Source: JANOBJ01 sp031411575
Lineage (GTDB): Bacteria; Pseudomonadota; Gammaproteobacteria; Burkholderiales; Burkholderiaceae_C
Direction of reading: 5' to 3'
DNA: 36,057 nucleotides
NCBI GenBank assembly: GCA_031411575.1
Contig: JANOBJ010000168.1
Span: 1-36,057, forward strand
Position 1 is the stretch's first letter; each line of letters begins with the position of its first letter. Positions 1 through 7,418 of this stretch are shown here, piece after piece. Under the pieces are notes generated by a model. That model saw only the letters and a program-made list of their open reading frames with translations, ran no database searches and was not told the DNA's origin. Position numbers and translations under genes: made by a program.

Positions 1-1251
1 CAGCGGCTCGGTGCCACTGGGCCGGATCAGCAGGCGGCCGGTGTCGGCCAGTTCGGCTTCTACGGTCTTGCTCAAGGCCGCGAAAGCCGCATTGGACTTC
101 CAGTCCTGCCCCGCCGCCAGCCTCACGTTGATCAGCGTCTGCGGGAACAGCGTGATGTCCTTGAGCAGTTCGGCCAGCGTCTGCCCGCTGCGCACGCAGG
201 CTTGCAGCACCTGCAACGCGGAAATCAGCCCGTCACCGGTGGTGTGCTTGTCCAGGGCCAGCAGGTGGCCCGAGCCCTCGCCGCCCAGAATCCAGTGGTG
301 CTTTTCCAGCTCTTCGAGCACATAGCGGTCGCCCACCCTGGCGCGCACGAACTTCACGCCGCGCGCCTTCAGCGCCACTTCCACCGCCATGTTGGTCATC
401 AGCGTGCCCACCGCCCCCGGCACGTCCTCGTCGCGCGCGATGCGCTCGGCCACCATCAAATACAGCAGTTCGTCGCCATTGAACAGGCGGCCCGTGGCGT
501 CCACCAGCTGCAGCCGGTCGGCGTCACCATCGAGCGCGATGCCATAGTCGGCCTTGCTGGACTTGACGGCGTCGATCAGCGCCTGCGGGTGCGTGGCGCC
601 CACCTCGTGGTTGATGTTCAGGCCGTCCGGCGCGCAACCGATGGCCACCACGTCGGCGCCCAGCTCGTGGAACACCTTGGGCGCGATCTGGTACGCCGCA
701 CCGTGGGCCCCGTCCACGACAATCTTCATGCCGCGCAGGGTCAGGTCGTTGGCAAAGGTGCTCTTGCAGAACTCGATGTAACGACCTGCCGCGTCATCCA
801 GCCGGCGCGCCTTGCCCAGGTTGGCTGATTCGGCCCAGACCGGTGGTTCCTCCAGCGCGGCCTCGACCGCCTGCTCCCAGGCATCGGGCAGCTTGGTGCC
901 CTGCGCGCTGAAGAACTTGATGCCGTTGTCGGCAAACGCGTTATGGCTGGCGCTGATGACCACGCCCAGCGAGGCGCGTTGCGCTCGGGTGAGGTAGGCC
1001 ACCCCCGGGGTGGGCAACGGCCCCAGCAGCACCACATCAACGCCGGCCGAATTGAAGCCCGACTCCAGCGCGCTCTCCAGCATGTAGCCCGAAATCCGCG
1101 TGTCCTTGCCGATCAGCACCGTGGGGCGCGATTCAGTGCGCTTGAGTACACGACCCACCGCGTGCGCCAGGCGCAGCACAAAATCCGGCGTGATCGGTGG
1201 CTGGCCCACGGTACCGCGAATGCCATCGGTTCCAAAGTATTTACGGCTCAA
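1..1251 (-). CDS. glmM: Phosphoglucosamine mutase, 3'-truncated by window edge
   Basis: GlmM interconverts glucosamine-6-phosphate and glucosamine-1-phosphate, feeding UDP-GlcNAc for peptidoglycan and lipid A. The 417 visible codons carry the phosphoserine loop SASHN (Ser at residue 102), the metal loop DGDADR (241-246), the sugar loop GGEGSGH and, at the very edge, the phosphate loop RPSGTEP. About 28 C-terminal residues of a usual length near 445 lie outside the window. The start is TTG at 1249-1251, giving a protein that begins MSRKYFGTDGIRG; AGGAG lies 8 nt upstream. No ATG or GTG is available in frame at that place. It lies 29 nt downstream of folP, an arrangement common in bacteria (ftsH-folP-glmM). 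A repeat-element core lies just before its ribosome binding site. Confidence 0.97.
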   Translation of the reverse strand, partial: MSRKYFGTDGIRGTVGQPPITPDFVLRLAHAVGRVLKRTESRPTVLIGKDTRISGYMLESALESGFNSAGVDVVLLGPLPTPGVAYLTRAQRASLGVVISASHNAFADNGIKFFSAQGTKLPDAWEQAVEAALEEPPVWAESANLGKARRLDDAAGRYIEFCKSTFANDLTLRGMKIVVDGAHGAAYQIAPKVFHELGADVVAIGCAPDGLNINHEVGATHPQALIDAVKSSKADYGIALDGDADRLQLVDATGRLFNGDELLYLMVAERIARDEDVPGAVGTLMTNMAVEVALKARGVKFVRARVGDRYVLEELEKHHWILGGEGSGHLLALDKHTTGDGLISALQVLQACVRSGQTLAELLKDITLFPQTLINVRLAAGQDWKSNAAFAALSKTVEAELADTGRLLIRPSGTEPL

Positions 1252-1264
1252 GTCCGCTTCTCCT

Positions 1265-1292
1265 GGTCATTGTTAGCTATTCATTTCATAGC
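1265..1292 (-). repeat. Dispersed 66-bp element, copy a (5' part only)
   Basis: On the minus strand this reads GCTAT, 7 nt, ATAGC, 5 nt, ATGACC, the same boxes and spacing as seven other copies in the window. The 16-nt tail is not recognisable, because that stretch (1227-1242) encodes the conserved start of GlmM. The first box provides the last codons and TGA stop of folP, and the element runs directly into the glmM ribosome binding site. Confidence 0.75.
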
Positions 1293-2147
1293 GATCGATT
1301 CGGCGCTGAGCGCTTGCAGCACTTTCAATGCCTGCACGGTCTCGCGCACATCATGCACCCGCAGCACACGCGCGCCGCGCTCGGCCGCCAGCAGAGCTGC
1401 CGCCACGCTGGGCACCATGCGCTCGTGCACGTCGAGCGCAGCCACTTCGCCGAGCGAGCGGCCCGTGACGGCTGCCAGCGACGACTTGCGCGACCAGCCG
1501 GCCAGCAGCGGGTAGCCCGCCGCCAGCAACTCGGCCTGCCGCGCGAGCAGTGAAAAATTCTGCGCCACCGTCTTGCCAAACCCAATGCCCGGATCCAGCA
1601 CGATGCGCGCGGCGTCGACGCCCAGACTCCGCAGGTGCTCGACCCGTTGCTGCAAAAACATGAGCACCTGTGGCACTGCGTCACCCTCCATCGGCACCGC
1701 CTGCATGGTCTGCGGCTCGCGGTGCATGTGCATCAGGCAGATGCCGCAGGTGGGGTGCGCGGCAATCACCTGGGCCGCACCGCCCTGCCGCAGGGCCCAG
1801 ATGTCGTTGATGATGTCGGCGCCGTGGTGCAGCGCGGCCTGCATGACTTCGGGCTTGCAGGTGTCTACCGACACCGGCACGCCGAGGCTGGTCGCACCGC
1901 GCAGCACTGGCAGCACGCGCGCCAACTCTTCGTCCAGCGGCACCGGCAGTGCGCCTGGGCGCGACGATTCGCCGCCGATATCCAGAATGTCAGCGCCGTC
2001 TTTCAGCAACTGCTCGCAGTGCGCCAGCGCCGCTGCAGTGGACGCATGCTGGCCGCCATCCGAAAATGAATCGGGCGTGACGTTGACGATGCCCATCACG
2101 CGCGGCAGCGACAGATCAATCGAAAATCGGGAGGTTTGCCAGATCAT
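1281..2147 (-). CDS. folP: Dihydropteroate synthase
   Basis: FolP condenses p-aminobenzoate with dihydropterin pyrophosphate in folate synthesis and is the sulfonamide target. The 288-residue protein shows the family signatures GIVNVTPDSFSDGG (19-32), DIGGESSRPG (56-65), DPGIGFGKT and GWSRKS, in order, in a TIM-barrel-sized protein. ATG at 2147 gives the expected start MIWQTSRF. No Shine-Dalgarno sequence is visible before it, and the T-run of a strong terminator ends 11 nt upstream, so expression probably relies on read-through from ftsH or an unusual start. The last residues (SIAMK and the stop) come from a dispersed repeat element. Confidence 0.97.
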   Translation of the reverse strand: MIWQTSRFSIDLSLPRVMGIVNVTPDSFSDGGQHASTAAALAHCEQLLKDGADILDIGGESSRPGALPVPLDEELARVLPVLRGATSLGVPVSVDTCKPEVMQAALHHGADIINDIWALRQGGAAQVIAAHPTCGICLMHMHREPQTMQAVPMEGDAVPQVLMFLQQRVEHLRSLGVDAARIVLDPGIGFGKTVAQNFSLLARQAELLAAGYPLLAGWSRKSSLAAVTGRSLGEVAALDVHERMVPSVAAALLAAERGARVLRVHDVRETVQALKVLQALSAESIAMK

Positions 2148-2158
2148 GTGAAACCAAG

Positions 2159-2182
2159 AAAAACGGGGCTCGAAAGCCCCGC
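2159..2182 (-). terminator. Rho-independent terminator after ftsH
   Basis: CGGGGCT (2164-2170) and AGCCCCG (2175-2181) form a 7-bp GC-rich stem with a 4-nt loop. On the minus strand the stem is followed by a run of five T. It lies between the ftsH stop (2244) and the folP start (2147), splitting ftsH from folP-glmM. Confidence 0.85.
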
Positions 2183-2243
2183 TATTTTGCGCCCTTTGGC
2201 AAGGGCGACCGCGCCAAGCACGCGATCCGCGACAACCGGCCGT

Positions 2244-4166
2244 TCAGGCCGCCGTCGGTGCCGGGTCCGGCTTCACGGCGGGTGCGCCACCACTGCCGCT
2301 GCCACCGCCCGACGAAGGCGTGCGCGGGGTCCAGTCCTTGGGCGGACGCGGCTCTTTGCCGGCCATGATGTCATCAAGCTGCTCGCTGTCGATGGTTTCC
2401 CATTCCAGCAGGGCCTTGGCCATCGCGTGCATCTGGTCGCTGTGCTCCTCGATCAGGCGGCGCGCCAGCGTGTACTGCTCGTCGATGATCTTGCGCACCT
2501 CGGCGTCCACCTTTTGCATGGTGGCTTCACTCATGTTGGTGGTCTTGGTGACCGAGCGACCCAGGAACACTTCGCCTTCGTTCTCGGCATAGACCATCGG
2601 GCCGAGCGCATCGGTCATGCCGTAACGCATCACCATGTCGCGTGCGATATGGGTGGCGCGCTCGAAATCGTTGCTGGCGCCGGTGGTCATCTGCTTCATG
2701 AACACTTCCTCGGCGATACGGCCGCCGAACAGCATGCTGATCTGGTTCAGCATGTAGTCCTTGTCGTAGCTGTAGCGGTCCTGCGCGGGCAGGCTCATGG
2801 TCACGCCCAGGGCGCGGCCACGCGGGATGATGGTGACTTTGTGCACTGGATCGCACTTGGGCAGCAGCTTGCCGAGCAGCGCGTGGCCCGACTCGTGGTA
2901 AGCGGTGTTGCGGCGTTCTTCCTCGGGCATGACCATGCTCTTGCGCTCGGGGCCCATGAAGATCTTGTCCTTGGCCTTCTCGAAGTCCTGCATCTCCACC
3001 ACGCGGGCGTTGCGGCGCGCAGCCATCAGGGCGGCTTCGTTGCACAGGTTGGCGAGATCGGCGCCACTCATGCCAGGCGTGCCGCGCGCAATCACGGCGG
3101 GGTTCACATCCTGGCCCAAGGGCACCTTGCGCATGTGCACGTTCAGGATCTGCTCGCGGCCACGGATGTCGGGCAGCTGTACATACACCTGGCGGTCAAA
3201 ACGACCGGGGCGCAGCAGGGCCGCGTCGAGGATGTCCGGCCGGTTGGTGGCGGCCACCACGATCACGCCGAGGTTGGTCTCGAAACCGTCCATCTCGACC
3301 AGCATCTGGTTCAGCGTCTGTTCGCGCTCGTCGTTGCCACCGCCCAAGCCGGCACCGCGCTGGCGGCCGACCGCATCAATTTCGTCGATGAAGATGATGC
3401 AGGGCGCGTTCTTCTTGGCGTTCTCGAACATGTCGCGCACGCGGGCCGCGCCCACGCCGACGAACATTTCCACGAAGTCAGAGCCCGAGATGCTGAAGAA
3501 CGGAACCTTGGCTTCGCCGGCGATGCCCTTGGCCAGCAGGGTCTTGCCGGTGCCCGGAGGGCCGACAAGCAGCAGGCCACGCGGAATGCGTCCGCCGAGC
3601 TTCTGGAATTTCTGAGGGTCTTTCAGGAAGTCCACGACCTCCTTGACTTCTTCCTTGGCTTCGTCGCAGCCAGCCACGTCAGCAAACGTGACCTGGTTGT
3701 TGTTCTCGTCAAGCATGCGCGCCTTGGACTTGCCAAAGCTGAACGCGCCGCCCTTGCCGCCGCCCTGCATCTGCCGCATGAAGTACACCCACACGCCAAT
3801 GAGCAGGAGCATCGGGCCCCAGCTGACCAACAGCGTCATGAGCAGCGAGCTTTCTTCGCGGGGCTTGACGTCGAACTTGACGCCGTTGGCGATCAGGTCG
3901 CCGACCAGGCCGCGGTCGAGGTAGGTGGCCGTGGTGCGAATCTTGCGCTCATCATTGGTGACGGCCACGATCTCGGTACCGCCCTGACCCTCCTGGATGG
4001 TGGCGGTCTTGATGCGGTTGCCACGCACTTCTTCCAGAAAATCGGAGTAGCCGACATAGCCAGCGCTGGCGCCGGTACGGGTGTCAAACTGTTTGAAGAC
4101 CGTGAACAGCACCATCGCGATCACGAGCCAGACGGCAATTTTGGAAAACCACTGATTGTTCAACAC
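2244..4166 (-). CDS. ftsH: ATP-dependent zinc metalloprotease FtsH
   Basis: FtsH is a membrane-anchored AAA+ protease that degrades misfolded membrane proteins and regulatory substrates such as LpxC and sigma-32 in E. coli. The 640-residue protein has two transmembrane segments (about 11-24 and 108-130) around a periplasmic domain, Walker A GPPGTGKT (202-209), Walker B IIFIDEID (about 257-264), and the zinc site HESGH (424-428). The C-terminus is a Gly/Ser/Pro-rich tail. Length matches the family. It lies downstream of rlmE (150-nt gap), the rlmE-ftsH order known from many proteobacteria. The upstream gap has a good -10 box, and a strong terminator follows the gene. Confidence 0.98.
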   Translation of the reverse strand: MLNNQWFSKIAVWLVIAMVLFTVFKQFDTRTGASAGYVGYSDFLEEVRGNRIKTATIQEGQGGTEIVAVTNDERKIRTTATYLDRGLVGDLIANGVKFDVKPREESSLLMTLLVSWGPMLLLIGVWVYFMRQMQGGGKGGAFSFGKSKARMLDENNNQVTFADVAGCDEAKEEVKEVVDFLKDPQKFQKLGGRIPRGLLLVGPPGTGKTLLAKGIAGEAKVPFFSISGSDFVEMFVGVGAARVRDMFENAKKNAPCIIFIDEIDAVGRQRGAGLGGGNDEREQTLNQMLVEMDGFETNLGVIVVAATNRPDILDAALLRPGRFDRQVYVQLPDIRGREQILNVHMRKVPLGQDVNPAVIARGTPGMSGADLANLCNEAALMAARRNARVVEMQDFEKAKDKIFMGPERKSMVMPEEERRNTAYHESGHALLGKLLPKCDPVHKVTIIPRGRALGVTMSLPAQDRYSYDKDYMLNQISMLFGGRIAEEVFMKQMTTGASNDFERATHIARDMVMRYGMTDALGPMVYAENEGEVFLGRSVTKTTNMSEATMQKVDAEVRKIIDEQYTLARRLIEEHSDQMHAMAKALLEWETIDSEQLDDIMAGKEPRPPKDWTPRTPSSGGGSGSGGAPAVKPDPAPTAA

Positions 4167-4203
4167 AGGCTCCGGTGTGGGGGACTACGCATAGCTGACC
4201 CCC

Positions 4204-4209
4204 ATTCTA
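4204..4209 (-). promoter_or_regulatory. Possible -10 box for ftsH
   Basis: On the minus strand the 150-nt rlmE-ftsH gap contains TAGAAT, a 5/6 match to TATAAT, about 38 nt before the ftsH start. A CTTGAAA motif just upstream resembles a heat-shock -35 box, but no matching sigma-32 -10 box is seen and no good sigma-70 -35 box is correctly spaced. Confidence 0.3.
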
Positions 4210-4316
4210 GGCTTTTCAAGCCATTTTCCGATTGTTTTTGCCACTGCCGGCCATAGGGACAGCACGGGATTGGCGGTCGCAAACATAGCCGAGTAAACGC
4301 CTTTTACGGCCGTCTT

Positions 4317-4985
4317 TCAGATTTTCGCATCCTGTTTCACGCCAATACCGACCAAAAAGGTCTCGGATGACTTGTCGCGCGAGGCTTTTGGCTTGATCGG
4401 CTTGACCACGCGAAACTTGCCCTTGAACAGCTTGACCAGCTGACTGTAGCCGCTGCCGTGAAACACCTTGGTGACCAGCGCGCCCTCGGGCTTCATGTGC
4501 TGATGCGCGAACTCAATCGCGATCTCCACGAGGTCGGTGATGCGCGCGGCGTCGGCCGATTCAATGCCCGACAGGTTGGGCGCCATGTCCGATACCACCA
4601 CATCGGCGAGTCGGCCGTTCAGCTCCTGAGCCACACGGGCCAGCATTTCCGGCTCGCGGAAATCGCCTTGCAGAAAAACAACACCTTCTACCGGCTCCAT
4701 GGGCAGGATGTCCAGCGCGATGATGGTGCCATTGAGTTCGCCCACGGCCGCACCGGCGGGCGACAGTTTGCGCCGCACGTACTGGCTCCAGGCGCCGGGC
4801 GTTGAGCCGAGATCCACGACCAACTGGCCCGGATGGATCAGCCCCAGCGTCTCGTCGATCTCCCTGAGCTTGTAGGCGGCGCGCGCGCGGTAGCCCTCTT
4901 TTTTGGCGAGCTTCACCCACGGGTCATTGACATGGTCGTTGAGCCACGATTTGGTGACCTTTTTGCTTTTGGTTTTGACTTTCAT
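4317..4985 (-). CDS. rlmE: 23S rRNA (uridine-2'-O)-methyltransferase
   Basis: RlmE (RrmJ/FtsJ) methylates the 2'-O of U2552 in the 23S A-loop using S-adenosylmethionine, a late step of 50S maturation. The 222-residue protein has a basic N-terminus, the SAM loop VVDLGSTPGAWSQ (about 56-68), and the K-D-K-E catalytic tetrad at K39, D133, K173 and E208. ATG at 4985 is preceded by GAGG at a short spacing. The gene is divergent from yhbY with only 20 nt between the two start codons; both are 50S-associated genes, a conserved pairing. Confidence 0.97.
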   Translation of the reverse strand: MKVKTKSKKVTKSWLNDHVNDPWVKLAKKEGYRARAAYKLREIDETLGLIHPGQLVVDLGSTPGAWSQYVRRKLSPAGAAVGELNGTIIALDILPMEPVEGVVFLQGDFREPEMLARVAQELNGRLADVVVSDMAPNLSGIESADAARITDLVEIAIEFAHQHMKPEGALVTKVFHGSGYSQLVKLFKGKFRVVKPIKPKASRDKSSETFLVGIGVKQDAKI

Positions 4986-4993
4986 TCAACCTC

Positions 4994-4999
4994 GATAAT
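4994..4999 (+). promoter_or_regulatory. Possible -10 box for a leaderless yhbY transcript
   Basis: GATAAT (5/6 to TATAAT) ends 6 nt before the yhbY ATG, which places the predicted transcription start on or next to the A of the start codon. No Shine-Dalgarno sequence is present. The only -35-like box (TTGACT, 4975-4980) is just 13 nt away, so support is weak. Confidence 0.25.
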
Positions 5000-5005
5000 A
5001 CGGGT

Positions 5006-5485
5006 ATGCCCCAAATCCAACTTACCCCTGCCCAACGCAAGGTTCACCGCGCCGACGCGCACCACCTCGATCCCGTGGTGATGATCGGCAATGACGGGCT
5101 AACCCCCGCCGTGAAGAAAGAAATCGACGCCGGGCTCAATGCCCACGGCCTGATCAAGATTCGCGTGCTGGGTGACGACCGCGTCGCGCGCGAAACCATG
5201 TTCCAGGCGCTGGCCGACGAGTTGAACGCTGCGCCGATCCAGCACATCGGCAAGCTGCTGGTGCTGTGGCGCCCGCAGCCGGAGAAAGAAAAAGAAAAGG
5301 CCGCGGACGAAGACCGCAAGCCGGGACCGCGCGAGTTCAAGGTGCTGAAATACAGCAGCCGTGGCGGCCAGCGGCCCGAAGTGAAAACCCTGCGCGTGCT
5401 GGGCAACCAGCGCCTGACACCGGGCGGCCAGGTCAAGCGCGCCAAGCCCAAGCAGAAATCGGTGAAGAAGCGCGCCCAGGGCTGA
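5006..5485 (+). CDS. yhbY: YhbY/CRS1 family RNA-binding protein
   Basis: YhbY-type CRM-domain proteins bind RNA and associate with pre-50S particles in E. coli. The 159-residue protein has a CRM domain over residues 5-95, with the GNDGLTP loop and the helix AVKKEIDAGLNAHGLIKIR, ending near HIGKLLVLWRP. The E. coli protein is about 97 residues, so residues 96-159 are an extra Lys/Arg/Pro-rich tail, probably a disordered RNA-contacting extension. It is divergent from rlmE and lies 4 nt upstream of a glycosyltransferase gene. The start fits the domain but has no ribosome binding site. Confidence 0.93.
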   Translation: MPQIQLTPAQRKVHRADAHHLDPVVMIGNDGLTPAVKKEIDAGLNAHGLIKIRVLGDDRVARETMFQALADELNAAPIQHIGKLLVLWRPQPEKEKEKAADEDRKPGPREFKVLKYSSRGGQRPEVKTLRVLGNQRLTPGGQVKRAKPKQKSVKKRAQG

Positions 5486-5489
5486 GACG

Positions 5490-6275
5490 ATGAGCGCTGC
5501 CGCCGACGCGCCCGCATCCATCGGTGACGCCCGCCTGGCCAGCTTGGCCAGCGACCGCTTTGTGGTCTGCATGAAGTGGGGCACCAAGTATGGCCCCGAG
5601 TACGTGAACCGGCTGTACGCGATGGTGCGACGCCACCTGAGTGGCCCCTTCCGGCTGGTCTGCCTGACCGACAACACCGAGGGCATCCGCGCCGAGGTGG
5701 AGTGCTTTCCGATCCCGCCGCTCGATTTGCCGCCCGGCATCCCCGAGCGAGGCTGGACCAAACTGGCCACATTCACCGAAGACCTGTACGGCCTGAAGGG
5801 CACGGCGCTGTTTCTGGACGTCGACGTGGTCATCGTCGGCAGCCTCGACCCGTTTTTCGAACGGCCCGGCGAGTTCCTGATCATCCACGACTACAAGCGG
5901 CCCTGGCGCGTCACCGGCAACTCGTCGGTGTACCGCTGGCAACTCGGGGCGCATCCCGATGTGCTGGCCTACTTTCGCACCCATGTGGAAGAAGTCCGGC
6001 AGCAGTTTCGCAATGAGCAGGCTTACCTGTCGGACTTTTTGCACCGCCAAGGCAAGCTGGCTTACTGGCCCGACGGCTGGTGCCCGAGCTTCAAGTACCA
6101 CGGCATCCCGACCTGGCCGACCAACTACTGGCGCGAGCCCTTCGTGCCCGAGGGCGCGCGCATCGTGATCTTTCATGGCGAGTGCAACCCGCCCGATGCG
6201 CTGGCGGGCCGGCGTAACCGCCGTTTCCGCTTCATCCGGAAAGCCAACTGGGTAGCGGAGCACTGGCACGAATAG
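5490..6275 (+). CDS. Putative GT-A-fold glycosyltransferase
   Basis: This 261-residue soluble protein looks like a nucleotide-sugar transferase. FVVCMKWGTKYGPEYVNRLY (24-43) resembles the family 8-like N-terminal nucleotide-binding strand, LFLDVDVVIVGSLDPFF holds a DVD metal motif (110-112), and GWCPSFKY and FHGECNPPDA near the end resemble acceptor and metal-ligand segments. The donor and acceptor are unknown. It starts 4 nt after the yhbY stop, so it is probably translationally coupled, although the functional link is not obvious. It ends 24 nt from the convergent DUF4149-like gene with no terminator in between. Confidence 0.75.
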   Translation: MSAAADAPASIGDARLASLASDRFVVCMKWGTKYGPEYVNRLYAMVRRHLSGPFRLVCLTDNTEGIRAEVECFPIPPLDLPPGIPERGWTKLATFTEDLYGLKGTALFLDVDVVIVGSLDPFFERPGEFLIIHDYKRPWRVTGNSSVYRWQLGAHPDVLAYFRTHVEEVRQQFRNEQAYLSDFLHRQGKLAYWPDGWCPSFKYHGIPTWPTNYWREPFVPEGARIVIFHGECNPPDALAGRRNRRFRFIRKANWVAEHWHE

Positions 6276-6299
6276 CCGACCAGGCCGCCGCCCTCGCAC

Positions 6300-6716
6300 T
6301 CAAGCGGGTGGCTTGCGCAGCAGTTGCCACAGCGTTGCGCCGGCGCACAGCCACTGCGCCAGGTACATGCCGGTACCGACGCCGTGCCACAACCGCAGGT
6401 TTTCGCGCAGGGCGATTCGCGGCGCCACGCCAAACTCCACCAACAGCGCGAGCAGCATCCCGAGTACTATAAAAATCATAGCTGAAGATGACCGTGCGAC
6501 AAGCACATCGGTCCGATTTGACTGTGAAAACAGCAACAGGAACATGCCGCAGCCAACCGACACCCAGGTCTGCGCGCCGAACAGCCGGGCGGCCACCCCA
6601 CCGGCCATGGCGGGCGTGGGCAGGGCCGCAAACAGCATCGGAACCACGAAAAACCCGAGCGTGGTCAGGCTGCCCCACCAGAGCGCGGCGATCAGTGCCG
6701 GCAGGCGTTCCATCAT
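6300..6716 (-). CDS. DUF4149-like small inner-membrane protein
   Basis: This 138-residue hydrophobic protein has four predicted membrane segments (roughly 5-30, 43-63, 78-95 and 112-133) and resembles DUF4149/TMEM205-like proteins often found beside greA in betaproteobacteria. No catalytic motif is visible and the function is unknown. Its ATG overlaps the greA stop (ATGA arrangement), so it is translationally coupled to greA. A 66-bp dispersed element occupies codons 62-84, encoding a polar stretch (SQSNRTD to SSS) that leads into the third membrane segment; relatives lacking the element would be informative. Confidence 0.75.
   Translation of the reverse strand: MMERLPALIAALWWGSLTTLGFFVVPMLFAALPTPAMAGGVAARLFGAQTWVSVGCGMFLLLFSQSNRTDVLVARSSSAMIFIVLGMLLALLVEFGVAPRIALRENLRLWHGVGTGMYLAQWLCAGATLWQLLRKPPA
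6466..6531 (+). repeat. Dispersed 66-bp element, copy b
   Basis: ACTAT, 7 nt, ATAGC, 5 nt, ATGACC, 22 nt, then tail ATTTGACTGTGAAAAC: all boxes and spacings of the family. It lies antisense within the DUF4149-like gene and contributes 22 codons without a stop. Confidence 0.85.
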
Positions 6717-7192
6717 CCGAGGTAGGACACCGCGACGATCTCGTAGCGCTTGACGCCGCCCGGGGCCTGAACCTCGGCAGTATCGCCCTCCTCCTTGCCG
6801 ATCAGCGCGCGCGCGATCGGGCTGGAGATATTGACCAGACCCAGCTTGAGATCGGCCTCGTCTTCGCCCACGATCTGGTACTTGACGGCCTCGCCGGAGG
6901 CCTGGTCTTCCAGCTCCACCGTGGCGCCGAAAACCACCTTGCCGCCGGCATCCACCGCAGAAGGGTCAATGATCTGGGCGGCTGACATCTTGCTCTCGAT
7001 TTCCTGGATGCGGCCTTCGATGAAGCCCTGGCGGTCCTTCGCGGCCTCGTACTCGGCGTTTTCGCTCAGGTCGCCCTGGGCACGCGCCTCGGCGATGGCG
7101 TTGATCACCCAGGGGCGGTCCACGGTTTTCAGGCGGTGCAGCTCCATCCTGAGCTTTTCGGCGCCGCGTTTGGTAATCGGAATGGTGGCCAT
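6713..7192 (-). CDS. greA: Transcription elongation factor GreA
   Basis: GreA reaches into the RNA polymerase secondary channel and stimulates transcript cleavage to rescue backtracked complexes. The 159-residue protein has an N-terminal antiparallel coiled coil (1-75) with the acidic tip residues D41 and E44 in GDLSENAEYEAAKD, and an FKBP-like C-terminal domain with the usual SPIARALIGK segment. ATG at 7192 is chosen because GGAGA lies 6 nt upstream and the protein then starts MATIPITKRG, as in the family; a longer in-frame extension to 7354 has no family similarity. It lies downstream of carB but is separated from it by a terminator. Confidence 0.97.
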   Translation of the reverse strand: MATIPITKRGAEKLRMELHRLKTVDRPWVINAIAEARAQGDLSENAEYEAAKDRQGFIEGRIQEIESKMSAAQIIDPSAVDAGGKVVFGATVELEDQASGEAVKYQIVGEDEADLKLGLVNISSPIARALIGKEEGDTAEVQAPGGVKRYEIVAVSYLG

Positions 7193-7274
7193 ACGTTCTC
7201 CAGAGTCTTGTGCCGCCGCGCCCGCCGCGGATGCATCCGGGCTCGCCCCTGCGCGCTGCGCGTGTGACGACCGG

Positions 7275-7309
7275 GAAAAAGGAAACCGCCGAGCGTTACC
7301 GTTCGGCGG
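7275..7309 (-). terminator. Rho-independent terminator after carB
   Basis: CCGCCGAGCG (7286-7295) and CGTTCGGCGG (7300-7309) form a 10-bp stem (one wobble pair) with a 4-nt loop. On the minus strand it is followed by TTTCCTTTTT. It lies between the carB stop and the greA start. A separate perfect 12-bp palindrome, GGTGGGCCCACC, is nearer the carB end (about 7340-7351). Confidence 0.75.
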
Positions 7310-7418
7310 TGTGTTGTTGGCCTGATTATGCCGCGACTGGTGGGCCCACCTCAAGCGGTGGGGTCAAGTGCCCGCTCGGTCGCCTCCTGGTCGCGTCCCC
7401 GTCGTCTCCAGAACGCGG

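Noticed and set aside
2136..4256. 706-codon plus-strand open frame opposite ftsH
   Set aside because: It is His/Ala/Gly-rich with no family features and mirrors ftsH codons; GC-rich coding strands often leave the antisense frame open.
7193..7354. 54-residue N-terminal extension of GreA
   Set aside because: It runs through the terminator and lacks similarity; the GGAGA site and family length favour the start at 7192.
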